Assembly: GCA_965216225.1 (NCBI GenBank)
Contig: CBDCFF010000031.1
Location: 124,001-188,000, forward strand
Direction of reading: 5' to 3'
DNA length: 64,000 nucleotides
Source of the DNA: 3107 sp965216225
GTDB lineage: Bacteria; Pseudomonadota; Alphaproteobacteria; Rhodobacterales; Rhodobacteraceae
In this document: positions 1 to 7,895 of the stretch, in pieces
Layout: every line of letters starts with the position of its first letter
How positions within the stretch are numbered: position 1 is the first letter of the stretch
Notes under the pieces: generated by a model
Seen by the model: only the letters and a program-made list of their open reading frames with translations
Databases searched by the model: none
Told to the model about the DNA's origin: nothing
Position numbers and translations under genes: made by a program

Positions 1-1
1 C

Positions 2-565
2 GTGGCCGTCGATTACGGCGCCAAACGCAACATCCTGCGCTGCCTCGCCTCTGCGGGGTGCGATGTCATCGTCCTGCCCGCCACCGCAACAGTGCAGGAG
101 GTGCTGGCCCACAACCCCGACGGGCTGTTTCTGTCGAACGGCCCCGGCGATCCGGCGGCCACCGGCGAATACGCGGTGCCGATGATCCGGGCGATCCTCG
201 AAAAAACCGGTCTGCCGGTCTTCGGCATCTGCCTTGGCCACCAGATGCTGGCGCTGGCGCTGGGCGCGCAGACCGTCAAGATGAACCACGGGCACCATGG
301 CGCCAATCACCCGGTCAGGGATGTGGAAACCGGCAAGGTCGAGATCACCTCGATGAACCACGGCTTTGCGGTGGACAGCCAGACCCTGCCCGAAGGCGTG
401 ACCGAGACCCACATTTCGCTTTTTGACGGCTCCAATTGCGGTCTGCGCATGGCTGGCCGGCCGGTCTTTTCCGTCCAGCACCATCCCGAAGCCAGCCCCG
501 GACCGATGGATTCGATCTACCTCTTCGACCGTTTCACCGCGGCCATGGCAAAGCGTTCCGCTTAA
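2..565 (+). CDS. carA: Carbamoyl-phosphate synthase small chain, C-terminal part
   Basis: This is the glutaminase half of the small subunit of carbamoyl-phosphate synthase, which hydrolyses glutamine and passes ammonia to CarB for pyrimidine and arginine synthesis in the cytosol. The gene enters from the left edge, so its N-terminal domain and true start lie outside the window. The class I amidotransferase core is visible: the oxyanion region LSNGPGDP, the nucleophile cysteine in GICLGHQ, and the catalytic His-Glu pair in VQHHPEASPGP. The frame ends with TAA at 563-565. Nothing looks broken in the visible 187 residues. Confidence 0.97.
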   Translation: MAVDYGAKRNILRCLASAGCDVIVLPATATVQEVLAHNPDGLFLSNGPGDPAATGEYAVPMIRAILEKTGLPVFGICLGHQMLALALGAQTVKMNHGHHGANHPVRDVETGKVEITSMNHGFAVDSQTLPEGVTETHISLFDGSNCGLRMAGRPVFSVQHHPEASPGPMDSIYLFDRFTAAMAKRSA

Positions 566-577
566 CCGTACATTAAC
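562..577 (+). promoter_or_regulatory. Candidate CtrA-binding site
   Basis: The sequence reads TTAA, seven bases, TTAAC, the full two-half-site consensus for the alphaproteobacterial response regulator CtrA. It overlaps the carA stop codon and lies 43 bases before the start of the glycosyltransferase gene at 620, a sensible promoter position. The match is seen directly; binding is inferred. Confidence 0.5.
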
Positions 578-619
578 CTTGACCGGATGAACTGACCCTG
601 GCTCTGCCGAGGTCATGCC

Positions 620-2455
620 ATGCCGGTTCAAACGCCCCTTGCGCCCCTCCTGCCTTTGAAGGGCGCGCCGATTCCGCTGAAAGACACGGAAATGCGTGCG
701 CCAGAGCGCCGCTTTCTCGGCCGGATTCTTGTCGATCAGGGGGCGCTTTCCGATGATCGGCTGAAGCGGGCGCTGGCGCTTCGGGCGCGGCATGACTGTC
801 TTCTGAGCGACATTCTGCTGAACCGGGGCATGGTGACGGAAGCCGCCCTGATGAAGGCACTGCAAACCCAGTGGCGTTGCCCGGGCGCCGATCTGGCCGC
901 CACGCCGCCCGATGCCGGGCTGGTCGGCCTGCTGCCGCCCGAACGCTGGCTGGCGCTTCAGGCCATCCCGTGGAAACGCTGCGCGGGCGGCTTTTACATC
1001 GCCTGCGCGCGGCCGGACCGGTTCGCCGCCACCCTTGCCGAACTGCCCGCAGGCGCGGGCATTCCCCACATGGCGCTGGCCCAGCGCGAAGCCATACACG
1101 AAGCGCTGATGCAACAGGATCTCACAGCCCTCGTTGAAAAGGCCGAACGGCGCGTCGCGCCAGAGGAAAGCTGCCGCGACTGGAACCCGGTCGCCTTTCG
1201 ACGCCTGCTGCTGTTGATGGCGACCGGCCTGCTGGCGCTTGGCGTTCTGGCATCGACGGCCTTGACCACGGCGCTTTTCGCATGGGCGGTTCTCACCCTG
1301 TTCGGCGCCACCGTCATGAAAGCCGCCGCCGCCTCGCAATCCCTGCGCCATGTGCGCCGCCGGCAACTGGCGCAGGCTGGCGAGGAACCGGACCCGCCAC
1401 TTCTCCCTTCGGTCTCGATTCTCGTTCCGCTCTACAGGGAAAAGGAAATCGCGGCGCGTCTGATCCAGCGCCTGCAACGGCTGACCTATCCCAGGGAACT
1501 GCTGGACATCTGCCTTGTTGTCGAGGCCGATGACACCACCACCCGCGATGTCATCGCCGGGACGGACCTGCCGCGCTGGCTGCGCGTGATCACGGTGCCC
1601 GAAGGCGCCATCCGCACCAAGCCGCGGGCGATGAATTTCGCTCTGGATTTCTGCAAGGGCAGCATTATCGGCATCTATGACGCCGAGGATGCCCCGGACC
1701 CGGATCAGATCACCCGCACTGTGCGCCGCTTTCACCGGCGCGGGCCGCAGGTGGCTTGCCTGCAAGGCGTTCTGGATCATTACAACGCGCGCACCAACTG
1801 GCTTTCGCGCTGCTTTACCATCGAATATGCCGCGTGGTTTCGCGTCATCCTGCCCCGCCTGCAAAAACTCGGCCTGATCCTGCCATTGGGCGGCACCACA
1901 CTGTTTGTCCGGCGCGAAGTCCTGGAGGCGCTGGGCGCGTGGGATGCCCATAACGTGACCGAGGATGCCGATCTGGGCATCCGGCTGACCCGGCACGGCT
2001 ATCGCACGGAATTCGTGGAAACCGTGACCGGGGAAGAAGCCAACTGCCGCCCGGTCCCCTGGATCAGGCAAAGGTCGCACTGGCTGAAAGGCTTTGCCAT
2101 GACCTGGGTCGTGCATATGCGCAACCCTCGCCTGCTGATCCGGCAAGTCGGCTGGTGGCGCTTTTTCGGGCTGCAACTCCTGTTGCCCTGCGCGCTTAGC
2201 CAGTTTCTGCTGGCCCCGCTCCTGTGGTCGCTGTGGCTGATTCCCCTCGGCGTGCCGCATCCGCTGACCGAAACGCTGTCCCGGTCCTCGCTTCTGTATC
2301 TGGCCCTGTTCTTCGTCGGGGCGGAACTGCTGACGGTCTCGGTCAACATGCTGGGCGTCGCCGGGCACAGGCACCGGCATCTGCTGCCATGGGTGCCGAC
2401 CATGCACCTTCTATTACTTGCTCGGGGCTTTCGCAGCTTACAGGGCGCTTCATGA
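620..2455 (+). CDS. Family 2 glycosyltransferase with GspE-type N-terminal domain; apparent frameshift near the 3' end
   Basis: A membrane glycosyltransferase that probably builds or modifies an envelope polysaccharide. Residues about 30-160 resemble the small N-terminal domain of GspE/MshE proteins (a possible nucleotide-sensing module), helices span about 195-235, and the GT2 domain starts near 264 with DAED (354-357, metal-binding), TED (447-449) and RQRSHWLKG (483-491). Several C-terminal membrane helices follow. The frame stops at 2455 after an atypical tail, whereas frame 3 from about 2403 encodes YYLLGAFAAYRAL and RPFYWDKTSHG, the usual C-terminus of this family. One extra base near 2407 (cac-c-ttc) explains this. 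The restored frame runs without a stop into the next gene. Start 620 has a GAGGTC upstream; 692 is an alternative. Confidence 0.85.
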   Translation: MPVQTPLAPLLPLKGAPIPLKDTEMRAPERRFLGRILVDQGALSDDRLKRALALRARHDCLLSDILLNRGMVTEAALMKALQTQWRCPGADLAATPPDAGLVGLLPPERWLALQAIPWKRCAGGFYIACARPDRFAATLAELPAGAGIPHMALAQREAIHEALMQQDLTALVEKAERRVAPEESCRDWNPVAFRRLLLLMATGLLALGVLASTALTTALFAWAVLTLFGATVMKAAAASQSLRHVRRRQLAQAGEEPDPPLLPSVSILVPLYREKEIAARLIQRLQRLTYPRELLDICLVVEADDTTTRDVIAGTDLPRWLRVITVPEGAIRTKPRAMNFALDFCKGSIIGIYDAEDAPDPDQITRTVRRFHRRGPQVACLQGVLDHYNARTNWLSRCFTIEYAAWFRVILPRLQKLGLILPLGGTTLFVRREVLEALGAWDAHNVTEDADLGIRLTRHGYRTEFVETVTGEEANCRPVPWIRQRSHWLKGFAMTWVVHMRNPRLLIRQVGWWRFFGLQLLLPCALSQFLLAPLLWSLWLIPLGVPHPLTETLSRSSLLYLALFFVGAELLTVSVNMLGVAGHRHRHLLPWVPTMHLLLLARGFRSLQGAS

Positions 2456-2570
2456 AATGCTCGACCGCCCCTTTTACTGGGACAAGACCAGCCACGGCAT
2501 ATTCGCCCCCGCGACCGGCGGCGGTCGGCCCGCATTGCATCCCGGCCATGGGCAGAGTAGCGTCCGCCCC

Positions 2571-3224
2571 ATGGTGAAGCAGCATTTCGAACATGTGGAA
2601 ACTTGGGTCTTCGATCTGGACAACACACTCTATCCGCCGGAGGTCGCCCTGTTCGACCAGATAGAGGCGCGGATGACGGCCTGGATCATGGCGGCGCTGC
2701 ATGTATCGCGGGCAGAGGCCGGCCACCTTCGCCGACGATACTGGAAGGCGCACGGCACCACCCTGGCCGGGCTGATGCGCGAACACGACATCGACCCGAT
2801 ACCCTATCTGGCCGCTGTCCATGATATAGACTTCGGTGTCCTGACCCCTGACCCGGAACTGGCCGCGCGCCTTGGCGATCTGCCCGGTCGCCGTATCGTC
2901 TACACCAATGGCTCTGCCGATTATGCGCGCCGTGTGCTGGCGGCGCGCGGGATCGGGCAGTGTTTCAATGCGGTCTACGGGGTCGAACACGCGGATTTTC
3001 ACCCCAAACCCGACCGCGCGGCCTTTGACATCGTCTTTGCCCGCGACGGGCTGACCACAACCCGCGCCGCGATGTTCGAGGATGACGCCCGCAACCTCGC
3101 CGCCCCGCATGAGATGGGGATGCGCACCGTTCACGTCGCGCCGGGGCCGGAACCCGCCCACACAATGCACATTCACCATCACACGGACGATCTGACCGCC
3201 TTTCTTGGCGTATTGACCGCGTGA
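2571..3224 (+). CDS. HAD-family pyrimidine 5'-nucleotidase
   Basis: A 217-residue soluble HAD hydrolase of the SDT1/pyrimidine 5'-nucleotidase type, which removes the phosphate from UMP/CMP-like nucleotides. Motif I is FDLDNTLY (catalytic Asp near residue 15), motif II is YTNGS (about 110), the conserved lysine lies in HPKPDRAAF, and the acidic pair is FEDDARNL (about 168). The open frame extends upstream to 2418, but that part encodes the missing tail of the glycosyltransferase, so ATG 2571 is the likely start. Its stop codon overlaps a GTG of the next gene, suggesting translation coupling. The family is clear; the exact substrate is not. Confidence 0.88.
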   Translation: MVKQHFEHVETWVFDLDNTLYPPEVALFDQIEARMTAWIMAALHVSRAEAGHLRRRYWKAHGTTLAGLMREHDIDPIPYLAAVHDIDFGVLTPDPELAARLGDLPGRRIVYTNGSADYARRVLAARGIGQCFNAVYGVEHADFHPKPDRAAFDIVFARDGLTTTRAAMFEDDARNLAAPHEMGMRTVHVAPGPEPAHTMHIHHHTDDLTAFLGVLTA

Positions 3225-3241
3225 CCGAAAGGGAATGCCGG

Positions 3242-4438
3242 ATGCCCGACAGGGTTGATGTTCTGATTTCCGGGGGCGGCGTGGCCGGGCTGACCGCCGC
3301 GGCGGCATTCGGTGCGGCGGGCTTTTCCGTGATTTGCGCCGATCCCGCACCGCCCGCCACCGACGAGGCGGCAAAGGACGCCGACCTGCGCAGCACGGCT
3401 TTCCTGCAACCGGCGCAGGCGCTGCTGGCGGAATGCGGGGTGTGGGAGCGCATTGCCCCGCGCGCCGCCGCCCTTCAGATCATGCGCATCGTCGATGCGG
3501 GCGGGGTGGAACCGGAACCGCGAAGCATACAGGAATTCGACGCCGCTGACATTTCCGGCGCGCCTTTCGGCTGGAACATTCCCAACTGGTTCGTGCGGCG
3601 GGAAATCGCGGCCCATATGGGTACGCTTCCCAATGTCGATTTCCGCCCCGGCATCGCCACGACACGGGTGACGACACGGGAAAACGAGGCCCGCGTTTCC
3701 CTTTCGGACAGAACACGGGTCAGCGCCCGGCTGCTGATTGCCGCAGACGGGCGCGACTCCCCCACCCGTCGGGCACTGGGCATCAGGGTGAAAACCACCC
3801 GCTACGGGCAAAAGGCGCTGGCCTTCGCAGCGACCCATCCGATACCGCACGGGAATGTCTCGACAGAGATTCATCGCTCTGGCGGCCCCTTCACGCTGGC
3901 GCCGCTGCCCGATCACGACAACCTGCCCTGTTCCGCCATCGTGTGGATGGAAACCGGGCCAGAGGCCGTGCGCCTGGCCGGTTTGCCCGAGGCGGAATTT
4001 GAAGAGGCGATGAACATACGCTCCTGTCGGTTGTTCGGTCCGCTGAAACCCGTCAGCCGCCGGACGGTCTGGCCCATCGTCAGCCAGATCGCCGGGGGCA
4101 TGAACGCCCAGCGCAGCGCCCTGATCGCCGAGGCCGCGCATGTGGTGCCCCCCATCGGGGCGCAGGGCCTGAACATGAGCCTTGGCGATCTGCGCGTGTT
4201 GCTCGATCTGGCGCGCGAGACGCCGGAAGAGCTTGGCTCGGCCAGGATGCTGAGCGCGTATCACCGCCGCCGCCATCCGGAAGTCAGACTGCGTGTCACC
4301 GGCATTGACGCGCTCAACCGCGCCGCCATGGCGAATGCTCAGGGCCTGCGCGACATGCGCGCCGCCACGCTCAACGCGCTCTGCTCGGTCGCACCGCTGC
4401 GCAGGGCGCTGATGCGGGCCGGGCTGGGCCGGCGTTGA
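3242..4438 (+). CDS. UbiH/UbiF-family FAD-dependent monooxygenase
   Basis: A 398-residue class A flavoprotein hydroxylase of the UbiH/UbiF/VisC/COQ6 family, probably acting on a ring position of a ubiquinone precursor. The N-terminal dinucleotide fold has GGGVAG (about 11-16), the DG motif appears as AADGRDSPTR (about 167), and the C-terminal FAD motif is GAQGLNMSLGD. The usual GDAAH is changed to AEAAH, a small divergence. The start at ATG 3242 is chosen because AAAGGGA stands 7-8 bases before it; GTG 3221, overlapping the upstream stop, is possible. It ends 25 bases from the convergent aminotransferase. Confidence 0.88.
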   Translation: MPDRVDVLISGGGVAGLTAAAAFGAAGFSVICADPAPPATDEAAKDADLRSTAFLQPAQALLAECGVWERIAPRAAALQIMRIVDAGGVEPEPRSIQEFDAADISGAPFGWNIPNWFVRREIAAHMGTLPNVDFRPGIATTRVTTRENEARVSLSDRTRVSARLLIAADGRDSPTRRALGIRVKTTRYGQKALAFAATHPIPHGNVSTEIHRSGGPFTLAPLPDHDNLPCSAIVWMETGPEAVRLAGLPEAEFEEAMNIRSCRLFGPLKPVSRRTVWPIVSQIAGGMNAQRSALIAEAAHVVPPIGAQGLNMSLGDLRVLLDLARETPEELGSARMLSAYHRRRHPEVRLRVTGIDALNRAAMANAQGLRDMRAATLNALCSVAPLRRALMRAGLGRR

Positions 4439-4463
4439 GGCATGTCTGCATTCCTGCCCCTGA

Positions 4464-5597
4464 TCAGGCCGGAAAAACCCGATCCAGCGCGGCCTCCAGC
4501 CGGGCGACGGACGCATCCACATCATAGAGCTTGTCGAGCCCGAAAAGCCCCAGCCGGAAGCTCCTGTAATCCGCGCCTTCATCGCACATCAGCGGCACCC
4601 CCGCCGCGATCTGCAAGCCAAGGGCGGCAAATTTCCGGCCCGCCTGAACCTCTGGATCATCGGTATAGGCAACCACCACGCCGGGGGCTGCAAAGCCATC
4701 CGCCGCCACCGATCCGATGCCCCGCCCGGCCAGCGCCTTGCGCACCCGCCTGCCCTGCTCCCACTGGGCATCGCGCAGTTTCCCGAAGCCGTATTCGCGG
4801 GTCTCGACCATGGTATTGCGGAAGGCGCGCAGCGCGTCGGTGGGCATGGTCGCGTGATAGGCGTGGCCGCCCCCTTCATAGGCTTCCATGATCGCCAGCC
4901 ATTTGCCCAGATCAGCCGCGAAACTCGTCGAGCGGGTGGCCTTTACGGCGATGGCGGCGGCGGCGTTCATCATCACCAGACCGGCGCAGGGCTGGGCCGA
5001 CCAGCCTTTTTGCGGGGCCGAGATCAGCACATCGACGCCCACCGCCTTCATGTCCACCCAGGCACAGCCGGAGGCGATGCAATCCAGCACCATGAACCCG
5101 CCATGGACATGCACGGCGTCGGCCACCCGGCGGATGTAGTCATCCGGCAGGATCATGCCCGAAGCCGTTTCCACATGCGGGGCGAAAACGACAGCGGGCT
5201 TTTCCCCGGCAATCCGCGCCACGACCTCATCGACCGGGGCGGGCGCAAAAGGCGCATCGGGCGCATTGCCGACGCGCCGCGCCATCATCACGGTCTCCTC
5301 CGACGGGATGGACCCGGCCTCGAAAATCTGGCTCCAGCGAAAGGAAAAGAAGCCGTTGCGGATGACCATCGCCCTTTTGCCGGTCGCCAGTTGCCGCGCG
5401 ACCGCCTCCATCGCACAGGTTCCGCCACCGGGCACCACCGCGACGGCATCGGCGTTGTAGACATCTTTCAGGATCGCGGAGATGTCGCGCATCACGCGCT
5501 GAAAGGCTGCGGACATGTGGTTCAGCGACCGGTCCGTGAAGACCACCGAAAATTCAAGCAATCCATCCGGATCAATATCGGGCAGCAGGGCCTTCAT
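4464..5597 (-). CDS. Class V PLP-dependent aminotransferase (serine/alanine-glyoxylate type)
   Basis: A 377-residue cytosolic fold-type I enzyme of the class V family that includes alanine-glyoxylate, serine-glyoxylate and 2-aminoethylphosphonate transaminases. The PLP-binding lysine is in SAPQKGWS (K197), the ring-nitrogen aspartate in LDCIASG (D172), and a phosphate-binding GGGTCAMEA loop lies near 58. ATG 5597 is preceded by GGAGAC at proper spacing, so the longer open frame to 5729 is not used. It is divergent from ilvC, sharing a 219-bp upstream region. The substrate cannot be assigned from sequence alone. Confidence 0.85.
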   Translation of the reverse strand: MKALLPDIDPDGLLEFSVVFTDRSLNHMSAAFQRVMRDISAILKDVYNADAVAVVPGGGTCAMEAVARQLATGKRAMVIRNGFFSFRWSQIFEAGSIPSEETVMMARRVGNAPDAPFAPAPVDEVVARIAGEKPAVVFAPHVETASGMILPDDYIRRVADAVHVHGGFMVLDCIASGCAWVDMKAVGVDVLISAPQKGWSAQPCAGLVMMNAAAAIAVKATRSTSFAADLGKWLAIMEAYEGGGHAYHATMPTDALRAFRNTMVETREYGFGKLRDAQWEQGRRVRKALAGRGIGSVAADGFAAPGVVVAYTDDPEVQAGRKFAALGLQIAAGVPLMCDEGADYRSFRLGLFGLDKLYDVDASVARLEAALDRVFPA

Positions 5598-5816
5598 GGC
5601 TGTCTCCGCAACAGGATTTCGCAACCCGTAACGCGCGGGAAACGATTTGGCAAAGCATTCCTGAGGATATTTCCCGTCCCGGCGGGCCGGGCCTTCGTTC
5701 CGCGCCATACAGCACATCGGATTCAACATTATTCTGAAATATCACTGTTTCAATCTCGATTCTCGGAATTTCCTCTTTATGCTCCCCGGCAATCAGTCAA
5801 CGGAAGGACCGACGAT

Positions 5817-6839
5817 ATGCGCGTTTACTATGATCGCGATTGCGATGTGAATCTGATCAAGGACACGAAGGTTGCCATTCTGGGCTATGGCTCCCAGGGT
5901 CACGCCCACGCCCTGAACCTGCGCGATTCCGGCGCCAGGAATGTTGTCGTGGCGCTTCGCGAAGGCTCTGCTTCCACCAGAAAGGCAGAGGCCGAAGGGC
6001 TGCGGGTCATGGGCATCGCCGAAGCCGCTGCATGGTGCGACGTGATCATGTTCACCATGCCCGATGAATTGCAGGCGGCGACCTACAGGGAACACGTTCA
6101 CGACAACCTGCGCGACGGCGCGGCGATTGCCTTTGCCCACGGTCTGAACGTCCATTTCGGCCTGATCGAGCCGAAGCCCGGCGCAGACGTGATCATGATG
6201 GCCCCGAAAGGCCCCGGCCACACCGTGCGCAGCGAATATGTCAGGGGCGGCGGCGTGCCCTGTCTGGTGGCCGTTCACAACGACGCCACCGGCAGGGCGC
6301 TGGACATCGGCCTGTCTTATTGCTCTGCCATTGGCGGCGGCCGTTCGGGCATCATCGAAACCAGCTTCCGCGAAGAATGTGAAACCGACCTGTTCGGTGA
6401 ACAGGCCGTGCTCTGCGGCGGTCTGGTGGAACTGATCCGCTGCGGGTTCGAGACTCTGGTCGAAGCCGGCTACGCACCGGAAATGGCCTATTTCGAATGC
6501 CTGCACGAGGTGAAGCTGATCGTCGATCTGATCTACGAAGGCGGCATCGCGAACATGAATTACTCCATCTCCAACACTGCGGAATATGGCGAATATGTCT
6601 CTGGCCCGCGGGTTCTGCCCCATGAGCGGACCAGAAAAGAGATGCAGGCCATCCTGCGCGATATTCAGACCGGCAAGTTCGTGCGCGATTTCATGCAGGA
6701 AAACGCGGTTGGCCGGCCCTTCTTCAAAGCCACCCGCCGCCTGAACGACGAACATCAGATAGAGGAAGTCGGCAGGAAACTGCGTGGCATGATGCCGTGG
6801 ATTTCCGCCGGCAAGCTGGTCGATCAGGAAAAGAACTGA
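5817..6839 (+). CDS. ilvC: Ketol-acid reductoisomerase (NADP+)
   Basis: A 340-residue class I ketol-acid reductoisomerase, the second common step of valine, leucine and isoleucine synthesis, converting acetolactate or acetohydroxybutyrate to dihydroxy acids with NADPH and Mg. The Rossmann loop GYGSQGHA is at 23-30, and the catalytic domain carries ETDLFGEQ and VLCGGLVELI. Length is the family norm for this group. ATG 5817 has GGAAGGA 9 bases upstream; the much longer open frame upstream is antisense to the aminotransferase and is not real. A hairpin terminator follows directly. Confidence 0.97.
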   Translation: MRVYYDRDCDVNLIKDTKVAILGYGSQGHAHALNLRDSGARNVVVALREGSASTRKAEAEGLRVMGIAEAAAWCDVIMFTMPDELQAATYREHVHDNLRDGAAIAFAHGLNVHFGLIEPKPGADVIMMAPKGPGHTVRSEYVRGGGVPCLVAVHNDATGRALDIGLSYCSAIGGGRSGIIETSFREECETDLFGEQAVLCGGLVELIRCGFETLVEAGYAPEMAYFECLHEVKLIVDLIYEGGIANMNYSISNTAEYGEYVSGPRVLPHERTRKEMQAILRDIQTGKFVRDFMQENAVGRPFFKATRRLNDEHQIEEVGRKLRGMMPWISAGKLVDQEKN

Positions 6840-6850
6840 TGATCACCCGA

Positions 6851-6876
6851 AAGGGCGCCGCCGGGCGTCCTTCTTT
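6851..6876 (+). terminator. Intrinsic terminator after ilvC
   Basis: AAGGGCGCC (6851-6859) and GGCGTCCTT (6864-6872) form a 9-bp stem with one G-U pair and a 4-base loop, followed by CTTTC. It starts 11 bases after the ilvC stop. The T tract is short, so efficiency is uncertain. Confidence 0.65.
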
Positions 6877-6891
6877 CACAGAGGATCAGGA

Positions 6892-7809
6892 ATGCATGAA
6901 ACGCCCGGCTTGAATAACTGGATCAGGCTCATCTTCCTCGGGATGATCTGGGGGGCGTCCTTCATGTTCGTGACCATCGCGCTTGACGGCTTTGGCCCGA
7001 TGACCCTCGCCGCCTGCCGGATCGTGATGGGTGCGGTCCTGATGTATCTGATCCTGCGCCTGCGCGGCGGCCGCCTGCCCCGGCTGTCCGGGGCAAACGG
7101 GGGCCTGATCTGGGCGGCAGCCATCGGCATGGGGTTCTTCTCCAACGCCCTGCCCTTCACGCTGCTCGGTTGGGGACAGACTCATGTGGCTTCGGGCTTT
7201 GCCGGTGTCACCATGGCCACGGTGCCGCTTTTCATCCTGCCGCTGGCGCATTTTCTGGTGCCGGGCGAGGCATTGTCCCTGCGCAAGGCAATCGGCTTTC
7301 TGGCCGGATTCGCCGGAGTGATCGTCCTCGCTGGACTTGACGCCTTCGCCCCTGCGGGCAGCGATCAGGAGCCCCTTGCCCGCCTTGCCTGCATCGCGGC
7401 GGCCATGTGCTATGCGACCGGTTTGATCATCACACGGCTTTGCCCGAAGGTCGATATGCTCGCCCTGTCCTCTGCAACGCTGCTGGCAGGGGCCGCGATG
7501 ATCCTGCCGGCGGCTCTCTGGAGCGAAGGCGTGCCGGGGATGCCCGGTCTTCTCCCCTTCGCGGCGATCCTGTATCTTGGCGTCCTGCCCACCGCATTCG
7601 CGCAGTTGCTGCTGGTTCAGATCATCAAATCCGCAGGTCCGGGTTTCATGTCGCTGGCGAACTATCAGGTGCCGGTCTGGTCTGTCATCCTTGGCGCATT
7701 GCTGCTGAATGAAACCCTGCCACCGCAGCTTGTCCTGTCACTCGCCCTTATCCTTGCCGGTCTTGCGGTCAGCCAGCACAGACGCCGCCCCGCGCAACCT
7801 GTCCGGTAA
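6892..7809 (+). CDS. EamA/DMT-family inner-membrane transporter
   Basis: A 305-residue protein with about ten hydrophobic segments arranged as two EamA repeats (roughly residues 12-140 and 160-295), the layout of drug/metabolite transporters that export amino acids or other metabolites. The N-terminus LIFLGMIWGASFMFV and the mid-protein GWGQTHVASGFAG are typical. GAGGA and CAGGA stand before ATG 6892. It lies behind ilvC but after a terminator, so it may have its own transcript. It is convergent with iolD. Substrate unknown. Confidence 0.88.
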   Translation: MHETPGLNNWIRLIFLGMIWGASFMFVTIALDGFGPMTLAACRIVMGAVLMYLILRLRGGRLPRLSGANGGLIWAAAIGMGFFSNALPFTLLGWGQTHVASGFAGVTMATVPLFILPLAHFLVPGEALSLRKAIGFLAGFAGVIVLAGLDAFAPAGSDQEPLARLACIAAAMCYATGLIITRLCPKVDMLALSSATLLAGAAMILPAALWSEGVPGMPGLLPFAAILYLGVLPTAFAQLLLVQIIKSAGPGFMSLANYQVPVWSVILGALLLNETLPPQLVLSLALILAGLAVSQHRRRPAQPVR

Positions 7810-7895
7810 CGCCCAGGCGCAATCGGCATCGCCGAAACATCTGTCAGCCGCGCCCGCCCGGTTCCTTTTCGATGCCTTCGGGCGTCGCAGGCGGC

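Noticed and set aside
4854..5816. N-terminal extension of ilvC by 320 residues
   Set aside because: The extension is antisense to the aminotransferase; ilvC has a good ribosome-binding site and normal length at 5817.
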